Shown piece after piece: positions 25,909-34,373 of a DNA stretch of 46,911 bases. Under the pieces are notes generated by a model that saw only the letters and a program-made list of their open reading frames with translations, ran no database searches and was not told the DNA's origin. Every line of letters starts with the position of its first letter. The first letter of the stretch is position 1. Origin of the DNA: a bacterium (GTDB lineage: Bacteria > Actinomycetota > Acidimicrobiia > Spongiisociales > Spongiisociaceae); NCBI GenBank assembly GCA_028821235.1, contig JAPPGV010000019.1:1-46911 (forward strand). Reading direction: 5' to 3'. The translations under genes were made by a program, and so were the position numbers.

Positions 25909-27132
25909 ATGACGTTCGTCCTCGACGCCTACGATCCCGAGTTCCTGCGCGACCCCTATCCGGCGTTCGACCGGATCCGCGAGGAGACACCCGTCTTCCG
26001 CGGTCCGGGCCGCGCCGGTGAGCGACCGATCTGGTTCCTGACCCGCCACGACGATGTCCGTCGGGCGTTGCGCGACCGCCGACTCGGTCGGATCGACCAG
26101 CCCACCGTGGACCGGGAGGCCTGGGGACTCCCCCCGCTCCGCGACGGGCTCGAGCCCTACTACGACGTGGAACATTGGGCTCTGGTGTGGTTGGAACCAC
26201 CCAACCACACCAAGATCCGCCGCCTGGTCTCAACCGCCTTCACGATGCGGCGGCTAGCCGGCCTGCGACCGCGCATCGGCGAACTTGCCGACCGCCTGCT
26301 CGACCCGGTCGTCGAGCGAGGCCGCTTCGATCTGGTCAACGACTACGCGGCACCCCTGTCCGTCCAGGTGATCGCCGAGTTGCTGGGTGCCCCGACCGAG
26401 GATTGGTGCCGGATGCTCGACTGGTCGAGCCGGATCACCCGGATGTACGAGTACAACATCACCGACGCGGACACCCGCGCCGCGGTGACGGCCTCCGTGG
26501 AGTTCGCCGAGTACTGCAGGGAGCTGATGGACCGCCGGCGTGCTCGGCCCCGCGACGACATGATCACCGCCCTGTGCTTCGCCAGGACCGAGGACGGAAC
26601 GCTGACCGACACCCAGATCGTGTCGATGATCATCACCCTGCTGAACGCCGGCCACGAAGCCTCCGTGAACACGCTCGCCAACGGGATCCTGGCCCTGATA
26701 CAGCATCCGGACCAGTGGAGGCTCCTCACCGGCGGCGAAGTCGCCCCGGCGACCGCCGCCGAGGAACTGTTTCGCTGGGACGCTCCCATCCAGACCTTCG
26801 ACCGATGGGTGGTTGCCGACAACTACGAGGTCGGCGGGCAGACGATCAATCAGTACGAACAGGTGACCGTTCTTCTCGGATGCGCCAACCGCGACCCTCG
26901 GCACTTCGACAGCCCGAACTCCTTCCGTATCGGAAGGGGCGACCCGACCCACGTCAGCTTCGGCGGGGGAATCCATCATTGCCTGGGCGCGCCCCTGGCC
27001 CGCCTAGAGGTGGAGGTGGCACTCGCCCGGCTTGCAACCCGGTGCCCTGACCTGGAACTGGTCGAGCAACCGGTGCGGCCGGCACGTTTCGTCCTGCGCG
27101 GCTTCAACTCGCTCAGGTTCGCTCTAGCCTGA
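25909..27132 (+). CDS. Cytochrome P450
   Basis: 407-residue soluble bacterial P450. The haem Cys358 sits in FGGGIHHCLGAPLARLE, the K-helix ExxR is E286-LF-R289, and the I-helix reads LLNAGHEAS (residues 244-252). The usual Thr of the oxygen-activation site is replaced by Ala251 followed by Ser252. The early substrate region includes LEPPNHTKIRRLVSTAFT, the typical C-helix motif. It would hydroxylate or demethylate a small organic molecule with electrons from a ferredoxin; no ferredoxin or reductase gene is nearby. It starts 59 nt after amidohydrolase copy 2 with no clear ribosome-binding site. It may prime the substrate for the hydrolases, by context only. Confidence 0.93.
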   Translation: MTFVLDAYDPEFLRDPYPAFDRIREETPVFRGPGRAGERPIWFLTRHDDVRRALRDRRLGRIDQPTVDREAWGLPPLRDGLEPYYDVEHWALVWLEPPNHTKIRRLVSTAFTMRRLAGLRPRIGELADRLLDPVVERGRFDLVNDYAAPLSVQVIAELLGAPTEDWCRMLDWSSRITRMYEYNITDADTRAAVTASVEFAEYCRELMDRRRARPRDDMITALCFARTEDGTLTDTQIVSMIITLLNAGHEASVNTLANGILALIQHPDQWRLLTGGEVAPATAAEELFRWDAPIQTFDRWVVADNYEVGGQTINQYEQVTVLLGCANRDPRHFDSPNSFRIGRGDPTHVSFGGGIHHCLGAPLARLEVEVALARLATRCPDLELVEQPVRPARFVLRGFNSLRFALA

Positions 27133-27282
27133 CCGTAACGTACGCCAATATAACTACTCTTGTGTTGTCTTGGCACCTCTAGACCACGGCTGGCCCCATG
27201 GGGCTGGGCTCAAGTAACGCTCCTCGGCAAACGGGGCAGTTCAGCCGCAGCCGCACGGAGTCCTCACCCGACCACCCCCCGA

Positions 27283-27346
27283 CCCGTGCCCGGTGGCGGC
27301 GCGTCACGGACAAAGGTGAAGTGCCTCGACCGTTTCCGGGCACGGG
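27283..27346. terminator. 11-bp inverted repeat between convergent genes
   Basis: CCCGTGCCCGG at 27283-27293 is the exact reverse complement of CCGGGCACGGG at 27336-27346, with a 42-nt spacer. It lies 11 nt beyond the stop of the minus-strand binding-protein gene, inside the 224-nt gap with the P450 gene. It could end transcription from both sides, but the long loop and lack of T run make this uncertain. The same gap also holds a 12-bp palindrome (27193-27204). Confidence 0.4.
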
Positions 27347-27356
27347 ATTGACTTGC

Positions 27357-28904
27357 TCAGCCGGCCCGGTTCTTAGTCCATTGCCACGATCCCGGAATCG
27401 TCCCGGGCAGCCACGACATGCCCAGCTCGGTGAAGTCTCCGCCGACGCTTTCGTCCAGTGCCAGGATCCTGTTCTCGTGCCACAGCGCCGCCCACGGCAG
27501 GTCGTGGGTCAGCACCTCGGCGTAGCGGTGATACACGGCGGCTCGTTCCTCGGGATCGGCGGCCGCCCGGCCGCGCAGCAGCAGCTCGTCGGCTTCCGCG
27601 CTGACATAGCGGGCGCCGTTGGATCCCTTCGGCGGCATCGACGACGAGTGGAAGTAGATGGCGGTGAAGTCGGGATCGGGACCGGAAGCACCGCAGCAGG
27701 TGTACACGTCGAAGCGGGAATTCTCGTAGTCCCCTACGTACTCCACGATCGGCTTGATGTTGAGGACGAGGTCTATGCCGATGTCCGCGAGGTAACGCTG
27801 GACCTCTCCCAGGAACGGAGCATTGTGACGAGCCGGGATGGCACCCGGGCCCGTGACCAGATCGACCCTGAAACCATCGGCGAACCCCGCTTCGGCAAGC
27901 AGCGCCCTGGCGCCGTCGGGGTCGTACGGGTATTGCGAGTCGAGCCGGTGGTTCACGGCCCACTCGGGCATGATGAGCGGCGAGCCGATCACCTCGCCCA
28001 TTCCCTTGTACACGTCGCGGACGATGGCCTGGCGGTCGATGGCACGGACGACCGCTTCGCGCACCCTCCGGTCGCCCAGCGCCGGATGGCTGTGGTTGAA
28101 GATGATCGTCCGCCATTCGCATGTCCGGAACGCCTCGACCCTGGCACCCGGACGCTCTCTCACCCGGTCGGCATCGAGTGCGTCGATGAACATGACGTCG
28201 ATGTCCCCGGCAGCGAACGCCACAAGAGCGGCCTCGTCGTCGAGCCTGCGAAGCCGCAGCCCGTCCAGATTCGGGTTCCCGCCCCAATAGGCCTCGTTGG
28301 CTACGAAGACGGCGTCGCCCCCGGGCTCGTACGAGGAGATCCGGAAGGGTCCGGTCCCGACGGGTGAGCGGAGGGACCAGTCCGTGTCCTCGACCCGTTC
28401 GCCCGTGGCGACGTTCTCAAGGATGTGCTTCGGGACGATCGGGAAGGCCATGGTCGCGAGGAAACCGAAGTGCGGCTCGGCGAGCTCCATAACGACCGTG
28501 TACTCGTCGACCACGCTTATGCCCTCGACCGTCGCCGCGTCTCCCGCGGCGTACGCCTCGGCGCCCTTGATCGGAAGCGCCAGGGACTGGTATCTGCTCG
28601 TCGATCTGGGATCGACGAGCATCGTGTACGTGAAGGCGACGTCCTCCGCGCTGAAGGGTGCGCCGTCGTGCCAGGTCACATCACGGCGAAGGTGAAAGGT
28701 ATATCGGCGCCCGTCGTCCGAAACATCCCAGCTCTCGGCGAGCTGGGGACCGACCCGAGCTTCTCCGTCGAGGTTGACGAGCTGGTCGAAGATGAACCAG
28801 ATGGGGAACCAGCTCGGCATCGACAGGTTGGAGAACGGGTTGAAGGACGGCGGACTACCGGGCCAGTGGAGAACCAACTCGGAGCGGGGGCCATTGGTGG
28901 GCAT
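27357..28904 (-). CDS. Family 5 substrate-binding protein without a signal peptide
   Basis: 515 residues with the SBP_bac_5 landmarks YTFHLRRDVTWHDG, PFSAEDVAFTY, GTGPF and DVMFIDALDADRV. It matches dipeptide/oligopeptide binding proteins over its whole length. It starts MPTNGPRSELVLHW, directly in the mature fold. The 14 in-frame codons before it contain no start codon and end at a stop, so no signal peptide or lipobox is encoded. The family normally works outside the membrane. Either this protein is cytoplasmic, or the signal was lost. It follows the fold-III decarboxylase by 46 nt on the same strand, and no permease is adjacent. Confidence 0.85.
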   Translation of the reverse strand: MPTNGPRSELVLHWPGSPPSFNPFSNLSMPSWFPIWFIFDQLVNLDGEARVGPQLAESWDVSDDGRRYTFHLRRDVTWHDGAPFSAEDVAFTYTMLVDPRSTSRYQSLALPIKGAEAYAAGDAATVEGISVVDEYTVVMELAEPHFGFLATMAFPIVPKHILENVATGERVEDTDWSLRSPVGTGPFRISSYEPGGDAVFVANEAYWGGNPNLDGLRLRRLDDEAALVAFAAGDIDVMFIDALDADRVRERPGARVEAFRTCEWRTIIFNHSHPALGDRRVREAVVRAIDRQAIVRDVYKGMGEVIGSPLIMPEWAVNHRLDSQYPYDPDGARALLAEAGFADGFRVDLVTGPGAIPARHNAPFLGEVQRYLADIGIDLVLNIKPIVEYVGDYENSRFDVYTCCGASGPDPDFTAIYFHSSSMPPKGSNGARYVSAEADELLLRGRAAADPEERAAVYHRYAEVLTHDLPWAALWHENRILALDESVGGDFTELGMSWLPGTIPGSWQWTKNRAG

Positions 28905-28950
28905 GGATTCTCTCTTTCTGGCGTGGGTGCGGTTGTCAGGTCGTGCTCAG

Positions 28951-30342
28951 CTAGGCGGGCGAGGCCGGCACGGGCATCAGCCGGGCAGGCAGGCGGAACC
29001 GCCTCGTGACGTCCTGGAGCACCTCCGGCTCGGTAATGAGCTCGGTCTTCGAGCCCGAGACCAGCACGGTTCCCGGACGGGGCATCGAGTTGAACTGCAG
29101 GCTCTTGCTCTCGCAGTAGGCGCCGGTGTCCAGGAACGCCACGACGTCGCCACGCTCCACATGGGGAAGCTGGACGTTGAGGGCCAGGTTCCCGAACCAG
29201 CACAGCGGATCCCCCAGGTTGACCGTCTCGGTGGGCGTCTCGTTGACCCGATCCGTCACGACCGGGTGATAGTAAAAGCCGCCCGACAGGATGTTGAGCA
29301 GGTGGTTCTCGCTCGCATCGAGCCCGATCCAGGTCTGGCCCACGTCGGAGAACGACTTTCTCATGCCGACACGGGACAGGAGGATGCCTATGTCGGACGA
29401 GATCCCGCGTCCGGGCTCGACCATCAGCCGGGGCTCGCCGAGGCCGTGGGCGTCGAGTCCGTCGCGGAAGTGCGCGGTCATCACCTCGGCGAACTCATCT
29501 GCGGTCGGAGAGCCGCGGTCGAATCCCATCGGTCCGTGACCCTCCGGCCTTCCCCACGCGAACCCGCCGCCGAAGTCGAAGTATTCGGGCACCCATCCGA
29601 ACCGGTCCTTGAGTGCTCCGGCGGCCTCCATCTGGTCCTTCACGACCGCCTCGTGAACTCGCAGGTCGGGCGCCCAGCGACCGACGTGGTGATGGAACCC
29701 GACGAGCTCGACCTCGGGTTCCCGGAGGGCGTGGCGGCACACCGTCTCGAGATCATCGAGGGCGATCCCGAACTTGTTGATCTCGCGAACCCCCGGCCCG
29801 ATCTTTATCCCGGGCGGCCAGTCCGCCTCCATGTCGTCGAGGTCGTGCAAGAGCAACCTCGTCCGCATCCCGATGCGGGCTCTCATCCCCAGGTCGCGAG
29901 CCGCCCGGATAATGTCATCGAGTTCGTCCGGGGCATCGAGATGGATGGCGGCGCCGGCCTCGATGGCCATCCGGATCTCCCGGTCCTGCTTGTTGAATCC
30001 GTTGAGAACGACGCGATCGGGATCGGTACCAGCGAGCAGCGTCAGGTACAGCTCACCCGGACCGAACGCGTCCCCTCCTGCTCCGGCCAGGGTGAAGATG
30101 CGCCTTACGGTCAGGTTGTTGTTGGCCTTAGTGGCGAAGAGGATCTCGGACCGGGGATACCGCGACGCGAACGCATCGTGCCACTTCTTGACGTTGGCGT
30201 AGATCTGGTCCTCCGAGATGACGTAGAGGGGGGTTCCGAACCTGTCGGCGAGTTCGGTGGCGTCCACGTCCTCGACCTGGAGCCGACCCGATGTGTTGAC
30301 CCCTATGTTCTCGTTGAAGGCACGAACGAAATCCCGAGCCAT
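28951..30342 (-). CDS. Fold-III PLP decarboxylase, diaminopimelate/ornithine decarboxylase-like
   Basis: 463-residue alanine-racemase-fold PLP enzyme. The cofactor Lys72 is in EILFATKANNNLTV, the barrel motif HHHVG and the phosphate loop FDFGGGFAWG are present, and EPGRGISSD and TGAYCESKSLQFN match the C-terminal beta domain of diaminopimelate decarboxylase-like proteins. These remove a carboxyl group from amino acids. The residue after CES is Lys rather than the Asp/Gly region of standard lysA products, and RPRP-like NSMPRPG follows, so substrate specificity may differ from lysine synthesis. ATG 30342 with GGAGGG upstream is preferred to an in-frame start at 30363. Thirty bases separate it from the LLM oxidoreductase gene; probably one operon with the binding protein. 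Confidence 0.85.
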   Translation of the reverse strand: MARDFVRAFNENIGVNTSGRLQVEDVDATELADRFGTPLYVISEDQIYANVKKWHDAFASRYPRSEILFATKANNNLTVRRIFTLAGAGGDAFGPGELYLTLLAGTDPDRVVLNGFNKQDREIRMAIEAGAAIHLDAPDELDDIIRAARDLGMRARIGMRTRLLLHDLDDMEADWPPGIKIGPGVREINKFGIALDDLETVCRHALREPEVELVGFHHHVGRWAPDLRVHEAVVKDQMEAAGALKDRFGWVPEYFDFGGGFAWGRPEGHGPMGFDRGSPTADEFAEVMTAHFRDGLDAHGLGEPRLMVEPGRGISSDIGILLSRVGMRKSFSDVGQTWIGLDASENHLLNILSGGFYYHPVVTDRVNETPTETVNLGDPLCWFGNLALNVQLPHVERGDVVAFLDTGAYCESKSLQFNSMPRPGTVLVSGSKTELITEPEVLQDVTRRFRLPARLMPVPASPA

Positions 30343-30372
30343 CAATGCTCTCCCTCCTGGCAACGCGCCGGT

Positions 30373-31299
30373 TTACGAGCGTAGTCGGGCACCTGGAAGG
30401 ACGTCCCGGGCTATCAGGTCGAGTTGGGCGATCAACTCCTCGCGGGTGTGAGCCACCACGTGGATGACGAAGTGCGTCACGAACTCGGCGAGCCCCCGGA
30501 GTTCGGCGACGATCTGCTCGGGCCATCCCGCCACCATCCGTGCTCCCAGCCAAGTCTCCTCGGGATCCGGCGGCGACTCCGTGACGAGAACGGGGATCCC
30601 CAGCGCAATCTCAGGTTTCCCGCGGCGTCCCGCTGCCTCCCAACTCGCCCGCAAGTGGTCGACGAGGGAGAAGAGCTCAGCCTTGCCCAGAACCGTCGTG
30701 GGGTGCCAGCCCTGTCCCAATTCCACCGCCCGCCGGATGGCGCGACGGCTGTTGCCGCCGATGAGGATGGGTGGATGGGGATCCTGGACCGGTGTCGGGG
30801 CGAAGCGGATATTCCCGAATCTTGCTGAACGGCCTTCGTCGCGGCGCGTCCATAGGCTGACGAAGGTGTCCAGCGCCTCGTCCGTTACGGGACCGCGGGA
30901 TGGGTAGTCGACGCCGAGCGCGTCGAACTCCTCCTCGAGCCACCCTGATCCCACTCCGAGGATCAGCCGCCCGCCCGACAACGCATCGATAGTGGCGAGC
31001 ATCTTGGCCGTGACGATGGGGTTGCGGTAGGGCACCACCATGACAGTCGTCCCCAGCCGGACACGCTGGGTGACCGCGGCCAGATGGGCGAGCACCACCA
31101 ACTGCTCGTAGACGTCTTCGCCGAATACGTAGACGCCTGAGGCCGGGATGACGATGTGGTCGATCGCCCAGATCGAATCGAACCCGACCTCGTCCGCCCT
31201 ACGGGCAATGGCGACCATGGACTCCGGTCGGGCGAGGGCCCCGCTGGAAGGCACGACGACTCCGAAACGAGGTGACTGCGACGCAGGTCGACTATCCAT
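30373..31299 (-). CDS. LLM-class flavin/F420-dependent oxidoreductase
   Basis: 308-residue luciferase-like TIM barrel. Landmarks are FGVVVPSSG at the start, ADEVGFDSIWAIDH, RVRLGTTVMVVPYRNPIVTAKMLATID, GVGSGWLEEEFDALG and PPILIGGNSRRAIRR. Actinobacteria use many such enzymes with F420 or FMN to reduce or monooxygenate small molecules. ATG 31299 is preferred because the conserved sequence begins there; an upstream ATG at 31386 adds 29 Arg/Ser/Gly-rich residues. Cofactor choice cannot be decided. Order on the minus strand is LLM enzyme, decarboxylase, binding protein. Confidence 0.88.
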   Translation of the reverse strand: MDSRPASQSPRFGVVVPSSGALARPESMVAIARRADEVGFDSIWAIDHIVIPASGVYVFGEDVYEQLVVLAHLAAVTQRVRLGTTVMVVPYRNPIVTAKMLATIDALSGGRLILGVGSGWLEEEFDALGVDYPSRGPVTDEALDTFVSLWTRRDEGRSARFGNIRFAPTPVQDPHPPILIGGNSRRAIRRAVELGQGWHPTTVLGKAELFSLVDHLRASWEAAGRRGKPEIALGIPVLVTESPPDPEETWLGARMVAGWPEQIVAELRGLAEFVTHFVIHVVAHTREELIAQLDLIARDVLPGARLRS

Positions 31300-31336
31300 C
31301 GCTCGAACCCTAGCCCCGGCAACACCCCGGACTCCG

Positions 31337-31912
31337 CTACCAGACGAAGCCGGGACGCCACTCGCAACTGATCGGATCATTGACATCGAGGTCCAGATCG
31401 GCCGTGACCGCGACGCGCCAGATGTGGATGCACCCGTCGTCCGACTCAGTCCGCATCAGACCCGAACTCGTCCGCACGAAGGTGGGACCGCGCCAGCGTT
31501 CCCAACCCAGGTGCTCGTAGAAGGTGGGCAGCACAGAGTGCAGGGCTCCGAGCTCGTACGAGTCCGCGATGTGGCGCCGGGCCGCCGCGAGAACGCTCCT
31601 GGCCAGGCCCTTGTGCCGATCGCGATGCAGTGTCCCGACCGCCTCGACGTACCCGGTGTTGATCTCACGGTCTCGAACGGCAAGGAGGCGAGGAACGACC
31701 GAAGCATGAGAGATCGGGACGCCGTCTTCCTCGACGAAGAAGTGCACTCCCCCGAGTGCCTGGCGCCAGAGCGCATCCGTGAATCTGCCCTCGAACGCCT
31801 CGTCGAGGAGGTTCCTGATCCGGGTGCCTTCCGACGGGGTCAATTCGGCGGTGCTTCTCGAGCTCACGACGCTCACGACATCATGTTCGCTGCTACGCGC
31901 CTCCAGCACCAT
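31337..31912 (-). CDS. Aminoglycoside 2'-N-acetyltransferase AAC(2')-I homologue
   Basis: 191-residue GNAT protein with the pattern of mycobacterial AAC(2')-I: DEAFEGRFTDALWRQALGG, then GYVEAVGTLHRDRHKGLARS containing the acetyl-CoA loop, LGALHSVLPTFYEHLGWERW, GPTFVRT, and the C-terminal ISCEWRPGFVW. In mycobacteria and Providencia this family acetylates the 2'-amino group of aminoglycosides, though a native role in cell-wall or thiol metabolism has been proposed. ATG 31912 gives the family's usual length; an in-frame ATG at 32023 would add 37 residues. Neither start has a good ribosome-binding site. Composition matches neighbours, so recent transfer is not indicated. Confidence 0.83.
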   Translation of the reverse strand: MVLEARSSEHDVVSVVSSRSTAELTPSEGTRIRNLLDEAFEGRFTDALWRQALGGVHFFVEEDGVPISHASVVPRLLAVRDREINTGYVEAVGTLHRDRHKGLARSVLAAARRHIADSYELGALHSVLPTFYEHLGWERWRGPTFVRTSSGLMRTESDDGCIHIWRVAVTADLDLDVNDPISCEWRPGFVW

Positions 31913-32103
31913 TTGCGTCGAAGCGGTCCGGCCTCGGCCGCTGTGATCGGTGCGCGAACGCTCGTCCGTCCCCAAATCGATGGTGAGACCCGAGAGGATG
32001 CTGTTCACTTCCCGGCTGAGCATGTGGCGGTTGTTGTGGGAGCCGATCGCGGCGTGGAGGCAGAAGGCTCCGGGTAGCAGGGGGACGGGTCGGGCGGTGG
32101 GGC

Positions 32104-33594
32104 TTACTGGGTCGTCCGGCAGCTATTGGCGAGGAGCGCGTTCGACGTGTTGGCGCGGCCTTCGAGTGCCTGGGCGACGGCGGCCCGGACCTGGGCGATG
32201 GGAGCATCGCCGGGCTGGAACTCGGGCGGGATGAAGTTGACGGTGACGATCCTCGACGTGTCGAGGCGGTCCGCGAGGCCCATCAGGTCGCTGAGACGAT
32301 CGATCGGGATGTCGGTGCTGACATGGCCGGCGATGATGTCGGTGAGGTCCGCATACCGGTACACCAGTTCCATGCGTGGCACCTGGTCGAGCAGGGCTCC
32401 TACCACGCATCGTTGGCGGGTCATCCGGTGCCAGTCCGTGGTGCCGGTCCGGGCCCGCACGTAGCCGAGGGCGGTGAGGCCGTCGAAATGGTGGTATCCG
32501 GGTTCGGTGGCGATGAGGACGGGCGGGCCGTCCGCCACGATGGGCTTGATCCGCTCGTCGATCGTCTCGCTCACGTACAGGTCGATGCCGCCGAACAGGT
32601 CGATGACCTTGACGAAACCCACCATGTCGAGCAGCACGTAGTACTGGATGGGCAGGCCGGTCAGCTGGGCGAGCGCGGACTTGATGGCGTGTCCCGCCGG
32701 ATCATCGACCTGGGGGAAGGCTTCGGGCTGTCTCAGCCCGAGGCCGTAGATCTCGTTGACGATCTCCGGATACCCGTCCGGCCATAGCTCCGCGGCAGCG
32801 GTTCCGTCCGGGAAGGTGACGTGACGCCAGTTGCGCGGCACGCTGAACGCCGCCGCATCGCCGGTGGCCACATCGATCGAGACCACGATGATCGTGTCGG
32901 TTCTCACCCCGACCCGGTCGAACCCGGCGTCGCTTCCCAGCAGAGCAATGGTGAGGCGGTCCGCGCCGTCCCATGTCAGTTGTGGTTGCGCGGCCGGGGC
33001 CGGGGCCCGGGCCGTGGTGGATGTGGTAGGGGCCGGGGTCGTCGCCTGTGTGAGCGGCACGATGGGTCCCGATGGGTCGGCCTCGCCGGCCTCCGGCAGC
33101 GAGGTCGTGGGGGAGGTGGTGGGAAGCGGGGTGGGAGCCGCGGTCAGCGTGTTGGTGGCGACGAACACGTCCGACAGCAGGGCCAGCTGCACCGAGGCGA
33201 GTCGGATGACCACCACGTGGGGAGCGGCGATGAGCGCGGCCACCAGGGTGAGCGTGATCGCTGTCCCGACCCGCCGCCGCGGCTTGTGGCGCCACCGCCA
33301 GTAGCGGCGGTCCGCAGTTCTGTACGCGTCCACCGCAACCGCGGAGCGAAAGGCGAGTAGGAGCAGGCTCCCCACCATCACGATCCGGAGCGAGGAGACG
33401 TTCACGGTCCAGAGGAGCAGGGTCCTCGTGCCGCGCGCCACCACGTAGCCGAGCGCGAAGACGTAGGCCATCAGGGTCCCGTTGGCGAACAGCAGGGCAC
33501 GACGGGTTCGGTGGCCGAAATGGCCCAGGCCGGGCCAGATCGCGGAGAGCGCCGCGGCTACCAGCGGGTCCGGTCCCCGGCGCCGCAGATCCAT
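32104..33594 (-). CDS. LytR-CpsA-Psr (LCP) family wall-assembly protein
   Basis: 496-residue membrane protein. The N-terminus PLVAAALSAIWPGLGHFGHRTRRALLFA resembles the TM2/DUF5683-like short hairpin and is followed by two or three more helices. A Thr/Pro/Ser-rich linker comes next, then the extracellular LCP domain: VRTDTIIVVSID, FSVPRNW, GYVRARTGTTDWHRMTRQR. LCP enzymes transfer polyprenyl-linked glycopolymers to peptidoglycan or galactan. The usual PRD of the first motif is PRN here. ATG 33594 with GGAG upstream is preferred; an ATG at 33651 adds 19 residues. Stands alone. It supports a Gram-positive actinobacterial host. Confidence 0.88.
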   Translation of the reverse strand: MDLRRRGPDPLVAAALSAIWPGLGHFGHRTRRALLFANGTLMAYVFALGYVVARGTRTLLLWTVNVSSLRIVMVGSLLLLAFRSAVAVDAYRTADRRYWRWRHKPRRRVGTAITLTLVAALIAAPHVVVIRLASVQLALLSDVFVATNTLTAAPTPLPTTSPTTSLPEAGEADPSGPIVPLTQATTPAPTTSTTARAPAPAAQPQLTWDGADRLTIALLGSDAGFDRVGVRTDTIIVVSIDVATGDAAAFSVPRNWRHVTFPDGTAAAELWPDGYPEIVNEIYGLGLRQPEAFPQVDDPAGHAIKSALAQLTGLPIQYYVLLDMVGFVKVIDLFGGIDLYVSETIDERIKPIVADGPPVLIATEPGYHHFDGLTALGYVRARTGTTDWHRMTRQRCVVGALLDQVPRMELVYRYADLTDIIAGHVSTDIPIDRLSDLMGLADRLDTSRIVTVNFIPPEFQPGDAPIAQVRAAVAQALEGRANTSNALLANSCRTTQ

Positions 33595-33732
33595 CCATGC
33601 TCCGCTCACAGCGACCTCGTTCAGAGCAAACTTGCGCATCAAGTCTGCCATGTCGCAGTGCCCGGATCGGGTTTATCACCCCATCCACGGCATGCGCCGG
33701 ACCCCGCCTCCCGGGGGCGGCCTTGGTGTTGC

Positions 33733-33825
33733 ATGACCGCTGTAGACATCGCCATGGCGCTCTTCGCGGCCGGTTCGTTGCTGCTCGTCTTCGCGGGGGT
33801 AGCGAAGCTGGTTCTCCCCCGGTCC
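33733..33825 (+). pseudogene. N-terminal fragment of a MauE/DoxX-like membrane protein
   Basis: ATG 33733 opens a frame reading MTAVDIAMALFAAG then LLLVFAGVAKLVLP, the typical first helix of MauE/DoxX-type membrane proteins (AGVAKL is the hallmark). Homology stops after about 31 codons. The frame runs on without meaning to a stop at 33939 while another frame takes over with S-layer-like sequence. Read as a truncated gene joined to unrelated DNA. Confidence 0.5.
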
Positions 33826-33829
33826 GGCG

Positions 33830-34186
33830 GGCCACATCACCCGTGCGGAGGCCGTGACCTTCCTGCATCGGCTTGCCGAGGTCCTGAAGGCGGCGCCTGG
33901 GGAACCGCCGGAAGGACCTCTATCCCGAGATGGAGTTGATTTCCGGGCGCCGCCGTTTCGCGATATAGCGGACGGGGCGGCCGGCCACGGGATCGTCTGG
34001 TGGTCACCACCTGATCCGTTCCAACCCGACCAGATCGTCACTCGGGCGGAAGTAGCCGTCTACCTGCACCGTTTCCACGAGCCCCCGGTTCTCACCCCTA
34101 CGCCCCAAACCGGAACCCTCCCAACCATGGCTGTAGTCGACCGATTACCCGACGGGTGGGCTGGCCCTGAGGGATATCCGGGTTAG
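33830..34186 (+). pseudogene. S-layer homology (SLH) domain fragment
   Basis: In a different frame from the preceding fragment, this stretch reads GHITRAEAVTFLHRLAEVLKA, then FRDIAD, and then FQPDQIVTRAEVAVYLHRF. That is the end of one SLH repeat and most of another (consensus FxD...FxPxxxVTRAExAxxLxR). SLH domains bind exported proteins to the cell wall. The beginning of the protein, a signal peptide and any good start are missing; GTG 33854 is the only start candidate. Probably a broken piece of a larger surface protein. It ends overlapping the convergent small membrane-protein gene by 3 nt. Confidence 0.6.
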
Positions 34187-34353
34187 TCGGCTAGGAAGAG
34201 AGCTGCCATGGATGCGCCGAAACCCATCGTGGAGATGGCAACCACGATAAACCATCGGATGAGACGATTGATGGCCTTCTCTACGTTCGCTTCAGCGGTG
34301 GCGATGGCCTCTGCGGCCTTGGCATCTGCGTATCCTTCGTTGGCAGCGGGCAT
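34183..34353 (-). CDS. Small single-helix membrane protein (56 aa)
   Basis: The frame from ATG 34353 gives 56 residues: an Ala/Glu-rich amphipathic N-terminus (GYADAKAAEAIATAEANVEKAINR) and one membrane helix, WFIVVAISTMGFGASMAALFL, ending LAD. AGGGG lies 6 nt before this ATG; a second in-frame ATG at 34359 sits directly on the ribosome-binding site. Codon use is normal for the window. It is divergent from the MhuD-like gene across an AT-rich gap. No family recognised. Coiled-coil plus anchor layout suggests a membrane-attached helper; function unknown. Confidence 0.65.
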   Translation of the reverse strand: MPAANEGYADAKAAEAIATAEANVEKAINRLIRWFIVVAISTMGFGASMAALFLAD

Positions 34354-34373
34354 CCCCATCCCCTCTCGTGCTC

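Noticed and set aside
27193-27204. Palindrome GCCCCATGGGGC
   Set aside because: No loop for a hairpin, no flanking repeats; too short to claim as an operator.
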